From: Moheibacter lacus
GTDB taxonomy: Bacteria > Bacteroidota > Bacteroidia > Flavobacteriales > Weeksellaceae
Length of the DNA: 64,000 bases
Assembly (NCBI RefSeq): GCF_014042165.1
Contig: NZ_JACDZE010000001.1
Span: 1,448,595 to 1,512,594, forward strand
Direction of reading: 5' to 3'
The translations under genes and the position numbers were made by a program. Below are positions 19,153 through 27,494 of the stretch, one piece after another; positions within the stretch are counted from its first letter, which is position 1, and each line of letters opens with the position of its first letter. The notes under the pieces are model-generated. The model saw only the letters and a program-made list of their open reading frames with translations. It did not search any database and was not told the origin of the DNA.

Positions 19153-22100
19153 ATGTCAACAAAAAATAAAACAAGTAAATTTTCAAAAATCCGTATCGGG
19201 TTAGCTTCCCCAGAATCGATTCTTTCCGAATCAAGAGGTGAGGTTTTAAAGCCTGAAACGATTAATTATAGAACCCACAAGCCAGAGCGTGATGGTCTAT
19301 TCTGTGAGCGAATTTTCGGTCCGGTAAAAGACTACGAATGTGCCTGTGGAAAATACAAACGCATCCGATACAAAGGAATCGTTTGTGACCGTTGTGGTGT
19401 AGAAGTTACCGAGAAAAAAGTGCGTCGTGAAAGAATCGGACACATCAATTTGGTGGTGCCGGTTGCGCACATCTGGTATTTCCGTTCTTTACCAAATAAA
19501 ATCGGATACGTTCTAGGTATGCCATCCAAAAAATTGGATATGGTGATCTACTACGAACGCTATGTGGTCATCCAACCAGGTCTTGCACAAGCGCCGGAAG
19601 GAGGAGAATTGGAGAGATTGGATTTCTTGACAGAAGAAGAATATCTGGATATTTTAGAAACACTTCCTGCAAATAACCAATATCTAGAAGATACAGATCC
19701 AAACAAATTCATCGCCAAAATGGGTGCTGAAGCTTTGGAAGATTTGTTGAAACGTATTGATTTGGATGAATTGTCTTACGAATTGCGTCACAAAGCACAC
19801 CATGAAACTTCTAAACAAAGAAGAACCGAAGCTTTAAAAAGATTGCAAGTTGTAGAATCTTTGCGTGAGTCCAACACCAAACACGTGAACCGTCCGGAAT
19901 GGATGGTGATGCGTGTGATTCCGGTGATTCCACCAGAATTGCGTCCGTTGGTTCCACTAGATGGTGGGCGTTTTGCGACTTCCGATTTGAACGATTTGTA
20001 TCGTCGTGTGATCATCCGTAACAACCGTTTGAAACGATTGATGGAAATCAAAGCACCGGAAGTAATCTTGCGTAATGAAAAACGTATGTTGCAAGAATCA
20101 GTAGATTCATTGTTTGACAACACGCGTAAAGCTTCTGCTGTAAAAGCTGATGGTAATCGTCCGTTGAAATCTCTTTCCGATTCATTGAAAGGAAAACAAG
20201 GTCGTTTCCGTCAAAACTTGTTAGGAAAACGTGTGGATTATTCGGCTCGTTCGGTAATCGTCGTTGGACCAAGCTTGAAATTATACGAATGTGGTTTGCC
20301 AAAAGACATGGCAGCCGAATTATACAAACCGTTTATCGTTCGAAAATTAATCGAAAGAGGAATTGTGAAAACGGTAAAATCAGCCAAAAAGATCATCGAC
20401 AGAAAAGAGCCTGTTGTTTGGGATATTTTGGAAAATGTATTGAAAGGACATCCGGTATTGTTAAACCGTGCTCCAACTTTGCACCGTTTAGGAATCCAGG
20501 CTTTCCAACCGAAATTGATTGAAGGAAAAGCAATCCAATTGCACCCGTTAGTTTGTACGGCATTTAACGCTGACTTTGACGGTGACCAGATGGCGGTTCA
20601 CTTGCCGTTAGGTCCGGAAGCGATTTTGGAAGCACAATTGTTGATGTTGGCTTCTCAAAACATTTTGAATCCGGCAAACGGATCTCCGATTACCGTACCT
20701 TCTCAGGACATGGTTTTGGGTCTTTATTATATGACCAAAGCTAGAAAAACCGCAAAAGGATCAGGTATTGCTTTCTATTCGGCTGAAGAAGTTGAAATCG
20801 CATTCAACGAGAAAAGCGTTGACTTAAATGCGGTGATCAAAGTAAAAGCAACAGTACGTGAAGGAGAAGAATTGGTTCAAAAAATGATCGAAACCACAGT
20901 AGGTCGTGTTTTGTTCAACCAAATCGTTCCTAAACAAGTTGGATTTGTTAATGATGTATTGACCAAAAAGTCATTGCGTAACATCATCAATAACATTTTG
21001 AAAATCACTGACTTCCCTACAACTGCAGATTTCTTGGATAAAATGAAAGATCTAGGATTTAAAAATGCATTTGAAGGAGGATTGTCCTTTAGTTTGGGTG
21101 ATATTTTGATTCCGGAACAGAAAAAAGAATTGATTGCAGGCGCGATCGAGCAAGTGGAAGGAATAAAGATGAACTATAACATGGGTCTTATCACCAATAA
21201 CGAGCGTTACAACCAGGTGATCGACGTTTGGACCAATACCAATGCGACTTTGACTGAAATTGTAATGAAACGTATGACGGAAGACCAAGAAGGATTTAAC
21301 TCCGTTTATATGATGTTGGATTCAGGAGCTCGGGGATCGAAAGAGCAGATCAGACAGTTGTCTGGTATGCGTGGGTTGATGGCGAAACCGCAAAAAGCAG
21401 GTTCGTCAGGAGGGGAGATCATCGAGAATCCGATTGTATCCAATTTCCGTGAAGGACTTTCCATTTTGGAATACTTTATCTCAACGCACGGTGCACGTAA
21501 AGGTTTGGCGGATACCGCTTTGAAAACGGCCGATGCGGGTTATTTGACCCGTCGTTTGGTGGACGTTGCACAAGACGTGATCGTGATGGAAGAAGATTGT
21601 GGAACGTTAAGAGGAATCGAAGCTACCGCTTTGAAGAAAAACGAAGAAATCGTAGAAACTTTAGCTTCGCGAATTTTGGGTAGAACCTCATTGCACGATG
21701 TTTACAACCATGATACCGGAGAGAAATTGGTTGCTTCAGATCAAATCATCACAGAAGAAATCGCTGACGCAATCGAGAAAGCCGGAATCGAAATGGTGGA
21801 AGTTCGTTCGCCGTTAACCTGTGAAGCAAAAACAGGTATCTGTACTTCATGTTATGGTCGAAATCTTTCAACCGGTAAAAAAGTACAAAAAGGAGAAGCC
21901 GTAGGTGTTGTGGCAGCACAATCCATCGGTGAGCCAGGAACACAGTTGACGCTTCGTACATTCCACGTGGGGGGTACGGCAGGTAACGTTTCCGAGCAAT
22001 CTTCCATCGTTGCAAAAGCGACTGGTAAAGTCGAGTTCGAAGATTTGAGAACGGTAAAAAGTGAGGACGAATCCGGAAATCCAGCAGATGTTGTGGTTTC

Positions 22101-23412
22101 CCGTTCGACTGAGATGAAATTGATCGATGCAGACGGAAACGTCCGTATGACCAATAATATTTCTTATGGTTCCATTTTAAGAATTAAAGATGGTGCTCAA
22201 GTAACCAAAGGTGACGTGATCGCAAGTTGGGACCCGTATAACGGGGTAATCATTGCAGAAACTACCGGTAAAGTAGAATACGAAAACATCGAACAAGGTT
22301 CCACTTTCCAATTGGAAATCGACGAACAAACCGGATTCCAGGAAAAAGTAATTTCTGAATCCCGTAATAAAAAGTTGATTCCTACCTTGAAGGTAATGAC
22401 CAGCGACGGTGAAGAGAAAAACTACAACTTACCTGTAGGCGCTCACTTGATTGTCAATGACGGAGAGAAAATTAAAGCGGGTAAAGTTTTGGTGAAAATC
22501 CCTCGTCGTTCTGCAAAAGCAGGAGATATCACAGGTGGTTTACCACGTGTAACCGAGTTGTTTGAAGCACGTAACCCTTCCAATCCTGCTGTTGTAGCAG
22601 AGATCGATGGAGTGGTTTCATTTGGTAAAATCAAAAGAGGTAACCGTGAAATCATCGTAGAGTCTAAAACCGGTGAAGTTTCTAAATATTTGGTGAAATT
22701 ATCCAACCAGATTTTGGTTCAGGAAAATGACTTCATCCGTGCGGGTATGCCACTTTCAGATGGTGCGATTACGCCGGAAGATATTTTGAGCATCAAAGGA
22801 CCAACTGCGGTTCAAGAATATTTGGTAAATGAAATCCAAGAGGTTTACCGTCTACAAGGTGTGAAAATTGATGACAAACACTTCGAAATCATCGTACGCC
22901 AGATGATGCGTAAAGTTAGAATCGTCGATTCAGGTGATACACGTTTCTTAGAAGATTCATTGGAACACAAAGATGATTTCTTGAATGAAAACGATAGAAT
23001 TTTCGGAATGAAAGTAGTGGAAGAAGCTGGAGACAGCGATTCCATGAAACCGGGTCAGATCGTATCGGCTCGTGATTTACGTGATGAGAATTCACGTTTG
23101 AAAAGAGAAGATAAAAACCTTGTGGAGGCAAGAGATGCGATGCCGGCTACGGCAGAACCGATTTTGCAAGGTATCACAAGAGCTTCACTTCAGACGAAAT
23201 CTTTCATGTCGGCTGCGTCTTTCCAGGAAACAACCAAAGTACTAAACGAAGCTGCGGTAGCCGGAAAAGAAGACGATTTGAACGGTTTGAAAGAAAACGT
23301 AATCGTTGGACATTTGATTCCTGCGGGAACCGGATTGAAAGAATACCAAAGCATCATCGTGGGTTCAAACAAGGAATATGAAGAATTAGTAAGTGCAAAA
23401 TCTGTAATGTAA
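19153..23412 (+). CDS. rpoC: DNA-directed RNA polymerase subunit beta'
   Basis: Largest polymerase subunit, 1419 aa, complete. It has the N-terminal zinc ribbon ([20 protein letters not shown]), the active-site loop NADFDGDQM at residues 472-480 with the three magnesium-binding Asp at 474, 476 and 478, and the second zinc site ([13 protein letters not shown]). The stop overlaps the start of the DUF3467 gene by one base (TAATG), so the two are coupled. Confidence 0.99.
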   Translation: MSTKNKTSKFSKIRIGLASPESILSESRGEVLKPETINYRTHKPERDGLFCERIFGPVKDYECACGKYKRIRYKGIVCDRCGVEVTEKKVRRERIGHINLVVPVAHIWYFRSLPNKIGYVLGMPSKKLDMVIYYERYVVIQPGLAQAPEGGELERLDFLTEEEYLDILETLPANNQYLEDTDPNKFIAKMGAEALEDLLKRIDLDELSYELRHKAHHETSKQRRTEALKRLQVVESLRESNTKHVNRPEWMVMRVIPVIPPELRPLVPLDGGRFATSDLNDLYRRVIIRNNRLKRLMEIKAPEVILRNEKRMLQESVDSLFDNTRKASAVKADGNRPLKSLSDSLKGKQGRFRQNLLGKRVDYSARSVIVVGPSLKLYECGLPKDMAAELYKPFIVRKLIERGIVKTVKSAKKIIDRKEPVVWDILENVLKGHPVLLNRAPTLHRLGIQAFQPKLIEGKAIQLHPLVCTAFNADFDGDQMAVHLPLGPEAILEAQLLMLASQNILNPANGSPITVPSQDMVLGLYYMTKARKTAKGSGIAFYSAEEVEIAFNEKSVDLNAVIKVKATVREGEELVQKMIETTVGRVLFNQIVPKQVGFVNDVLTKKSLRNIINNILKITDFPTTADFLDKMKDLGFKNAFEGGLSFSLGDILIPEQKKELIAGAIEQVEGIKMNYNMGLITNNERYNQVIDVWTNTNATLTEIVMKRMTEDQEGFNSVYMMLDSGARGSKEQIRQLSGMRGLMAKPQKAGSSGGEIIENPIVSNFREGLSILEYFISTHGARKGLADTALKTADAGYLTRRLVDVAQDVIVMEEDCGTLRGIEATALKKNEEIVETLASRILGRTSLHDVYNHDTGEKLVASDQIITEEIADAIEKAGIEMVEVRSPLTCEAKTGICTSCYGRNLSTGKKVQKGEAVGVVAAQSIGEPGTQLTLRTFHVGGTAGNVSEQSSIVAKATGKVEFEDLRTVKSEDESGNPADVVVSRSTEMKLIDADGNVRMTNNISYGSILRIKDGAQVTKGDVIASWDPYNGVIIAETTGKVEYENIEQGSTFQLEIDEQTGFQEKVISESRNKKLIPTLKVMTSDGEEKNYNLPVGAHLIVNDGEKIKAGKVLVKIPRRSAKAGDITGGLPRVTELFEARNPSNPAVVAEIDGVVSFGKIKRGNREIIVESKTGEVSKYLVKLSNQILVQENDFIRAGMPLSDGAITPEDILSIKGPTAVQEYLVNEIQEVYRLQGVKIDDKHFEIIVRQMMRKVRIVDSGDTRFLEDSLEHKDDFLNENDRIFGMKVVEEAGDSDSMKPGQIVSARDLRDENSRLKREDKNLVEARDAMPATAEPILQGITRASLQTKSFMSAASFQETTKVLNEAAVAGKEDDLNGLKENVIVGHLIPAGTGLKEYQSIIVGSNKEYEELVSAKSVM

Positions 23413-23714
23413 TGTCAGAAAACAAAAAGAACATCGATATTGAAATCAACGACCAGACGGCGGAAGGAATTTATTCCAATTTGGCGGTAATCAACCATTC
23501 GCCTTCTGAATTCATCGTCGATTTCATCCAAATGATGCCGGGAGTACCCAAAGCGCGTGTGAAGTCAAGAATCATTTTGACGCCGCAACACGCAAAACGA
23601 TTGGCCAATGCATTGGCGGAAAATGTAAACCGATTTGAATCCCAATTCGGCGAAATCAAAGACCACCATCAACCTGCTATGCCGTTGAACTTTGGCCCTC
23701 CGGGTGAAGCCTAA
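23412..23714 (+). CDS. DUF3467 family protein
   Basis: A 100-aa soluble protein of unknown function, whose position next to rpoC is common in Bacteroidetes. It shows the family's NHSPSEFIVDF and MPGVPKARVKSRIILTP segments. The TAATG overlap with rpoC means it is made with the polymerase. An accessory role in transcription is a guess from position only. A terminator ends the operon 60 bases later. Confidence 0.88.
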   Translation: MSENKKNIDIEINDQTAEGIYSNLAVINHSPSEFIVDFIQMMPGVPKARVKSRIILTPQHAKRLANALAENVNRFESQFGEIKDHHQPAMPLNFGPPGEA

Positions 23715-23773
23715 TGCAAGTATAATGGTATGATGTAGAAAGTATATTGTACAAAATTGCGAAATAGAAGAAG

Positions 23774-23800
23774 CCGTCTCACAACTGAGGCGGTTTTTTT
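23774..23800 (+). terminator. Terminator of the rpoBC-DUF3467 operon
   Basis: CCGTCTCA (23774-23781) pairs with TGAGGCGG (23786-23793) around CAAC, with one G-U pair, followed by T7. Confidence 0.88.
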
Positions 23801-23833
23801 TGTTATTTTTGATTCATGAATGAAATGAGTTTA

Positions 23834-23868
23834 GGCACGGATTGCAAATCCGCGCCATCGGAAGATGG
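23834..23868. repeat. REP-like palindrome, copy 1
   Basis: GGC-A-CGGATT-GCA-AATCCG-C-GCC (23834-23856) is followed by CCATC-GGAA-GATGG (23855-23868). A second copy with compensating changes in the stem is at 26003-26025. The two mark both ends of the toxin-remnant block. Confidence 0.65.
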
Positions 23869-23917
23869 CTTCTCAATATGAGAAAGAACTTAATTTAAAT
23901 CTATCAAAATAATTCAT

Positions 23918-24535
23918 ATGAGACTCTTCATTTTAATAACCTGTTTCTATTTCTGCAGTTGTAAATCTAATCCAAATTCAACTTTAGAGATAAAAATTAA
24001 TTCAAGTTCAAATGATTCTTTAAAATTGAATATAAAAAATATGTCGGAATCTCAAATTTTTTACTTTTTTCTTAAAGCTAACAAGTTATCTTACTTGAAT
24101 AATAAAAATACTTTTAAACCATTATATTACTCTGTAAAAGACTCTGTTATAAATTATAATACAGCAGAACTTCCGAGCTTTGAATTTGAAACTCCTCCAA
24201 GTGAATTTGAAAGTGCATCGATTCCAGAAACTGAAATCGAAAAGCCACTGGATAGTATTTATAAAGTTATTACTAAAACCCTAAACCCTAACGAAGAAAT
24301 TCAATTACAAATTCTATTTAATGATTTTGATAGAAACGAAGTAGAGCCATATGGTGGGCTTGGAATTGAATTTGATTATACGCTAAAAAAAATGCAAATA
24401 GCTTACACATCCGACAGTACATTTGTAAAACAAAATATTTCAAAAGAACTTTTAGACTCATTAAGAAAAAACAACATCAAAATCTTCCATGGTACAATTT
24501 ACAGCAATAAAGTCCCGTTGAAGTTTGAGGAATAA
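23918..24535 (+). CDS. Immunity-like lipoprotein, copy 1
   Basis: A 205-aa protein with a lipoprotein signal (MRLFILITCFYFCSC, Cys15 as likely lipid site). I do not recognise a named domain. It has the same build as the gene at 25123-25788: a lipoprotein leader, a region about how the protein looks or feels to partners that I cannot assign (SESQIFYFFLKANKLSYLNN), and a shared C-terminal stretch encoded by a 127-base near-identical repeat. Its position beside an Rhs toxin tip suggests an immunity protein acting in the periplasm, by inference. Its base composition is more AT-rich than that of the rpo genes. Confidence 0.65.
   Translation: MRLFILITCFYFCSCKSNPNSTLEIKINSSSNDSLKLNIKNMSESQIFYFFLKANKLSYLNNKNTFKPLYYSVKDSVINYNTAELPSFEFETPPSEFESASIPETEIEKPLDSIYKVITKTLNPNEEIQLQILFNDFDRNEVEPYGGLGIEFDYTLKKMQIAYTSDSTFVKQNISKELLDSLRKNNIKIFHGTIYSNKVPLKFEE
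24402..24528 (+). repeat. 127-base direct repeat, copy 1
   Basis: The 3' end of the first immunity-like gene. It matches 25655-25781 at 125 of 127 bases (differences at 24418 and 24514), while the rest of the two genes is only distantly alike. Confidence 0.95.
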
Positions 24536-24544
24536 AAGAATAAT

Positions 24545-25126
24545 ATGCACGGTTTCACACAAGGCGTAATCACGGGTGTCTCCGGCGGTGATTTTTATCA
24601 GGGATTCTGGGCGGCTTCTGTTAGTAGTGTAGTGAGTAGTGCCGTTCCTGCTCTCGGGAATAAAGTTAATTTTATGGCTAAAAACGAAACGATGTCTACA
24701 TTATTTTTCGGAACAGCAAGCGGTGGGCTTTCAGCTAAGTTAACCAGACGGAAACTTCTGGCAGGGCGCAGCGACGGGGTTGGTGGTGTCTGGGTTAAAT
24801 CATGTGGCTAACAGAATGGCTTTTCCCACCAATAGACCAAGTAAATCTAATCGAAGGCTTGAAAGACTTGAGAGACAAGGCAAAGTTAGGTCTTTGACTG
24901 AAAATGAAATGGCATTAGCAAAATCGATATTTGGTGAAAAATTGACTATCAAAGCGTAAAAATAGTTAGAGCCAAATATGTTTTCTTTCAGGGCTTGTTT
25001 TATGCAAAGCCCCTAATGGAAGCACAGGCGCTACTTTTCAATTGGGAATTAGATCCTGGTAATATGTCTTGGTTCAACAAGGCAAATAATGAGATGATTC
25101 ATCACTTTAATTATTACGCAAAATGA
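24545..25126 (+). pseudogene. Remnant of an Rhs-type polymorphic toxin C-terminus
   Basis: Three frame segments join into one Rhs-like tip. At 24545-24749 I read HGFTQGVITGVSGGDF and FFGTASGGLSAKLT; from 24750, one frame over, GNFWQGAATGLVVSGLNHVA and LTENEMALAKSIFGEK; from about 24944, back in the first frame, DYQSVKIVRAKYVFFQG to HHFNYYAK and a stop at 25124-25126. One base is gained near 24749 and one lost near 24941. The hydrophobic glycine repeats and LNHVA are typical just before toxin domains of Bacteroidetes Rhs proteins. No HExxH motif is left, so a metallopeptidase core, if once present, is gone. The stop overlaps the next gene by ATGA. The long Rhs repeat body is absent. Confidence 0.7.
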
Positions 25127-25788
25127 AACAGATGATTATTTTCGCTTTTTTATTAAGCACAACTTTTTGTACTCAAAAAGAAGACAAAAAAAATGTTCAA
25201 AAAAAAGAATTGACAATTGAAAACGAATCCATAAAGGTTCATGATACATTACATTATGAAATAGAAAACTTGAGTAGCAAACCTTATTTCTACCTTGTTT
25301 TACGGATGAATAAATTTTCATATCAGCCACCTTATCAAGATAAAAATTCTTTAGCGCCTGCTATTAATAGAATTGTTAGTCATATTTATAAAGGAAAGGA
25401 TAGTTTACATGTAAATCAAATCATTACTTCTACATCACCATTTTTTGTATACGACGAGGATGAAGAAGAATATAATTCTTATGTTGATAGTTTGAAGCAA
25501 CAAATCGTTAGAACAACAACTTCACAGAGAATTTTAAAGCCAAACGAATCGGTAAAAATAAAAACCGTTTTCCGAAATTATGAAATAGATGAGATAACGG
25601 ATAATGAATATAGGATGTTATTAGACAATACAGAAAGTTATCATATCCAACTCTCTTACACATCCGACAGCACATTTGTAAAACAAAATATTTCAAAAGA
25701 ACTTTTAGACTCATTAAGAAAAAACAACATCAAAATCTTCCATGGTACAATTTACAGCAATAAAGTACCGTTGAAGTTTGAAAAATAA
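25123..25788 (+). CDS. Immunity-like lipoprotein, copy 2
   Basis: A 221-aa protein with a lipoprotein-type leader (MKQMIIFAFLLSTTFC, Cys16). It shares with copy 1 a weak middle similarity (FYLVLRMNKFSYQPP against YFFLKANKLSYLNN; ILKPNESVKIKTVFRNYE against TLNPNEEIQLQILFNDFD) and an almost identical last 40 residues. The ATGA overlap with the end of the toxin remnant is the usual toxin-immunity gene arrangement, so this is the better candidate for the cognate immunity protein. No named family was recognised. Confidence 0.7.
   Translation: MKQMIIFAFLLSTTFCTQKEDKKNVQKKELTIENESIKVHDTLHYEIENLSSKPYFYLVLRMNKFSYQPPYQDKNSLAPAINRIVSHIYKGKDSLHVNQIITSTSPFFVYDEDEEEYNSYVDSLKQQIVRTTTSQRILKPNESVKIKTVFRNYEIDEITDNEYRMLLDNTESYHIQLSYTSDSTFVKQNISKELLDSLRKNNIKIFHGTIYSNKVPLKFEK
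25655..25781 (+). repeat. 127-base direct repeat, copy 2
   Basis: Second copy of the repeat at 24402-24528, offset by 1253 bases. The sharp change from divergent to nearly identical sequence points to recent gene conversion or cassette exchange. Confidence 0.95.
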
Positions 25789-25868
25789 TTAAACGAAGAT
25801 AAAAAATAAATTATAACACCAATGAAAAAACTAATGTTATTAACGGCCTCTTCCCTTCTAACCCCTCT

Positions 25869-26025
25869 GGCGCTCGTTTGCGCGAAGCGGTAACGAGTGT
25901 CAAACCTAACTATGCGTTTGTAACGCACAAAAAAATCCCGTTGGATCAGAGGAAGTGATTCATTTCAAATAAAAATGCTGCGTTTCAAACGCTTTTAATT
26001 TAGGCACGCGTTGCAAACGCGCACC
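25869..26025. repeat. Cluster of REP-like palindromes
   Basis: The 317 bases between copy 2 and the E2 gene hold no gene but at least four palindromes: GGCGCTCGTT facing AACGAGTGTC (25869 to about 25901), TGCGTT-TGT-AACGCA (25913-25927), GCGTTT-C-AAACGC (25980-25992), and GGC-A-CGCGTT-GCA-AACGCG-C-ACC (26003-26025). The last is the sister of the element at 23834. No REP-associated transposase lies in the window. Confidence 0.65.
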
Positions 26026-26080
26026 AGTTTAAATCACTACAAATCTCCCCATTCCATTTTAGGATTCGGTTCAAAATAAT

Positions 26081-26088
26081 TAGCTTTG
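26081..26088 (+). promoter_or_regulatory. Promoter -7 element of the E2 gene
   Basis: TAGCTTTG fits TAnnTTTG; the -33 region is only T-rich. The ATG is 18 bases downstream. Confidence 0.5.
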
Positions 26089-26105
26089 CAAACAAATAAA
26101 AAGCT

Positions 26106-27416
26106 ATGGCTGACTACAAATTGATTTTGCCTGCAATGGGCGAAGGAGTAATGGAAGCGACCGTCATCAATTGGTTAAAAAACATTGGAGACGATATTGC
26201 AGAGGATGAATCTGTAGTGGAAATCGCTACCGATAAAGTGGATTCAGATGTTCCTTCACCGGTAGCCGGAAAGTTAAAAGAAATATTGGTCAATGTCGAT
26301 GGAATTGCCAAAATCGGTGAAGCCATTGCCATTCTCGAAGTAGAAGGTGAGGTTTCAACTGTTGAAGAAACAGTTGCTGCTCCGGCAGAAACTCCAACTG
26401 AAACTCAGCCTGAACAAGCCGTAGTCGCCGAATTGGAAAAACCTTTGCAAACTTCAGGATCTATCGACACTTCCTCTTCCGATAAATTTTATTCGCCACT
26501 CGTGAAATCCATTGCGCAACAAGAAGGAGTTTCTGTTGCCGAATTGGATGGAATTTCCGGTTCCGGAAAAGAAGGTCGGGTAACGAAAGAGGATATTTTA
26601 AAATTTGTAGAAAATAAAAAATCCGGTAAAGTTGCTGCTCCTGCGGTTTCTACTCCAACTCCGGTTGCTGAACCCAAACAACAAGCGGATCCGGTTCAGA
26701 TTTTGGGTGGTGATGAAATCATCGAAATGGACAGAATGCGCAAAATCATTGCGCAAAACATGGTACAAGCCAAACAAATTGCGCCGCACGTTACTTCTTT
26801 CATTGAAGCTGATGTAACGAATATCGTGCTTTGGAGAAACAAACACAAAGACGATTTCCAAAAGAAAAACGGAGAGAAAATTACCTTCATGCCGATTTTC
26901 ATCGAGGCTATCGCAAAAGCGATCAAAGATTTCCCGATGATCAATGTTTCGGTAAACGGAGATCAAATCATCAAAAAGAAAAATATCAACATCGGGATGG
27001 CAGCGGCACTTCCAAGTGGAAATCTGATCGTTCCGGTGATCAAAAATGCAGACCAATTGAGTCTTTCAGGATTGGCAGCCAAAGTAAATGATTTGGCCAA
27101 TCGCTCTCGTCAAAACAAATTGAAACCAGACGAAATCCAAGGCGGAACTTATACGATTACAAACATCGGAAGTTTTGGAAATACGTTGGGAACACCGATT
27201 ATTCCTCAGCCTCAGGTTGCGATTTTAGCAGTAGGTGCCATCATTAAAAAGCCTGCTGTAGTGGAAACGCCTCAAGGCGATGTGATTGCGATCCGTCATA
27301 AAATGTATTTGTCACATGCCTATGACCATAGAGTAGTGGATGGTGCGCTTGGCGGAATGTTCGTTCAGCGTGTTGCGCAGTATTTAGAAGATTTTGATTT
27401 GAATACGCCTGTTTAG
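26106..27416 (+). CDS. 2-oxoacid dehydrogenase E2 (dihydrolipoamide acyltransferase)
   Basis: Core acyltransferase of a 2-oxoacid dehydrogenase complex, 436 aa. Residues about 1-80 are a lipoyl domain with the lipoylated Lys in EIATDKVDSDV; an Ala/Pro/Glu linker follows; about 125-170 is the E1/E3-binding domain (SPLVKSIAQQEGVSVAEL); the rest is the catalytic domain with the DHRVVDG active site. The N terminus (ILPAMGEGVMEATVINWLK) is closer to branched-chain types than to the succinyltransferase OdhB, so I favour branched-chain 2-oxoacid dehydrogenase. E1 and E3 genes are not adjacent. Confidence 0.9.
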   Translation: MADYKLILPAMGEGVMEATVINWLKNIGDDIAEDESVVEIATDKVDSDVPSPVAGKLKEILVNVDGIAKIGEAIAILEVEGEVSTVEETVAAPAETPTETQPEQAVVAELEKPLQTSGSIDTSSSDKFYSPLVKSIAQQEGVSVAELDGISGSGKEGRVTKEDILKFVENKKSGKVAAPAVSTPTPVAEPKQQADPVQILGGDEIIEMDRMRKIIAQNMVQAKQIAPHVTSFIEADVTNIVLWRNKHKDDFQKKNGEKITFMPIFIEAIAKAIKDFPMINVSVNGDQIIKKKNINIGMAAALPSGNLIVPVIKNADQLSLSGLAAKVNDLANRSRQNKLKPDEIQGGTYTITNIGSFGNTLGTPIIPQPQVAILAVGAIIKKPAVVETPQGDVIAIRHKMYLSHAYDHRVVDGALGGMFVQRVAQYLEDFDLNTPV

Positions 27417-27438
27417 AAATTGAAAAATTAGAAATACA

Positions 27439-27468
27439 AAAAGCCGAATTCAAATGAGTTCGGCTTTT
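27439..27468. terminator. Bidirectional terminator between E2 and multicopper oxidase
   Basis: AAAAGCCGAA (27439-27448) pairs with TTCGGCTTTT (27459-27468). The A-run and T-run on both sides let it stop transcripts from either strand of this convergent pair. Confidence 0.88.
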
Positions 27469-27494
27469 AATTTTTAGTTGAAATTCAGTTAGGA

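Noticed and set aside
24740-24950. Programmed frameshifting in the toxin remnant
   Set aside because: There is no slippery heptamer with a downstream structure, and two opposite indels about 190 bases apart fit decay or sequence error better.
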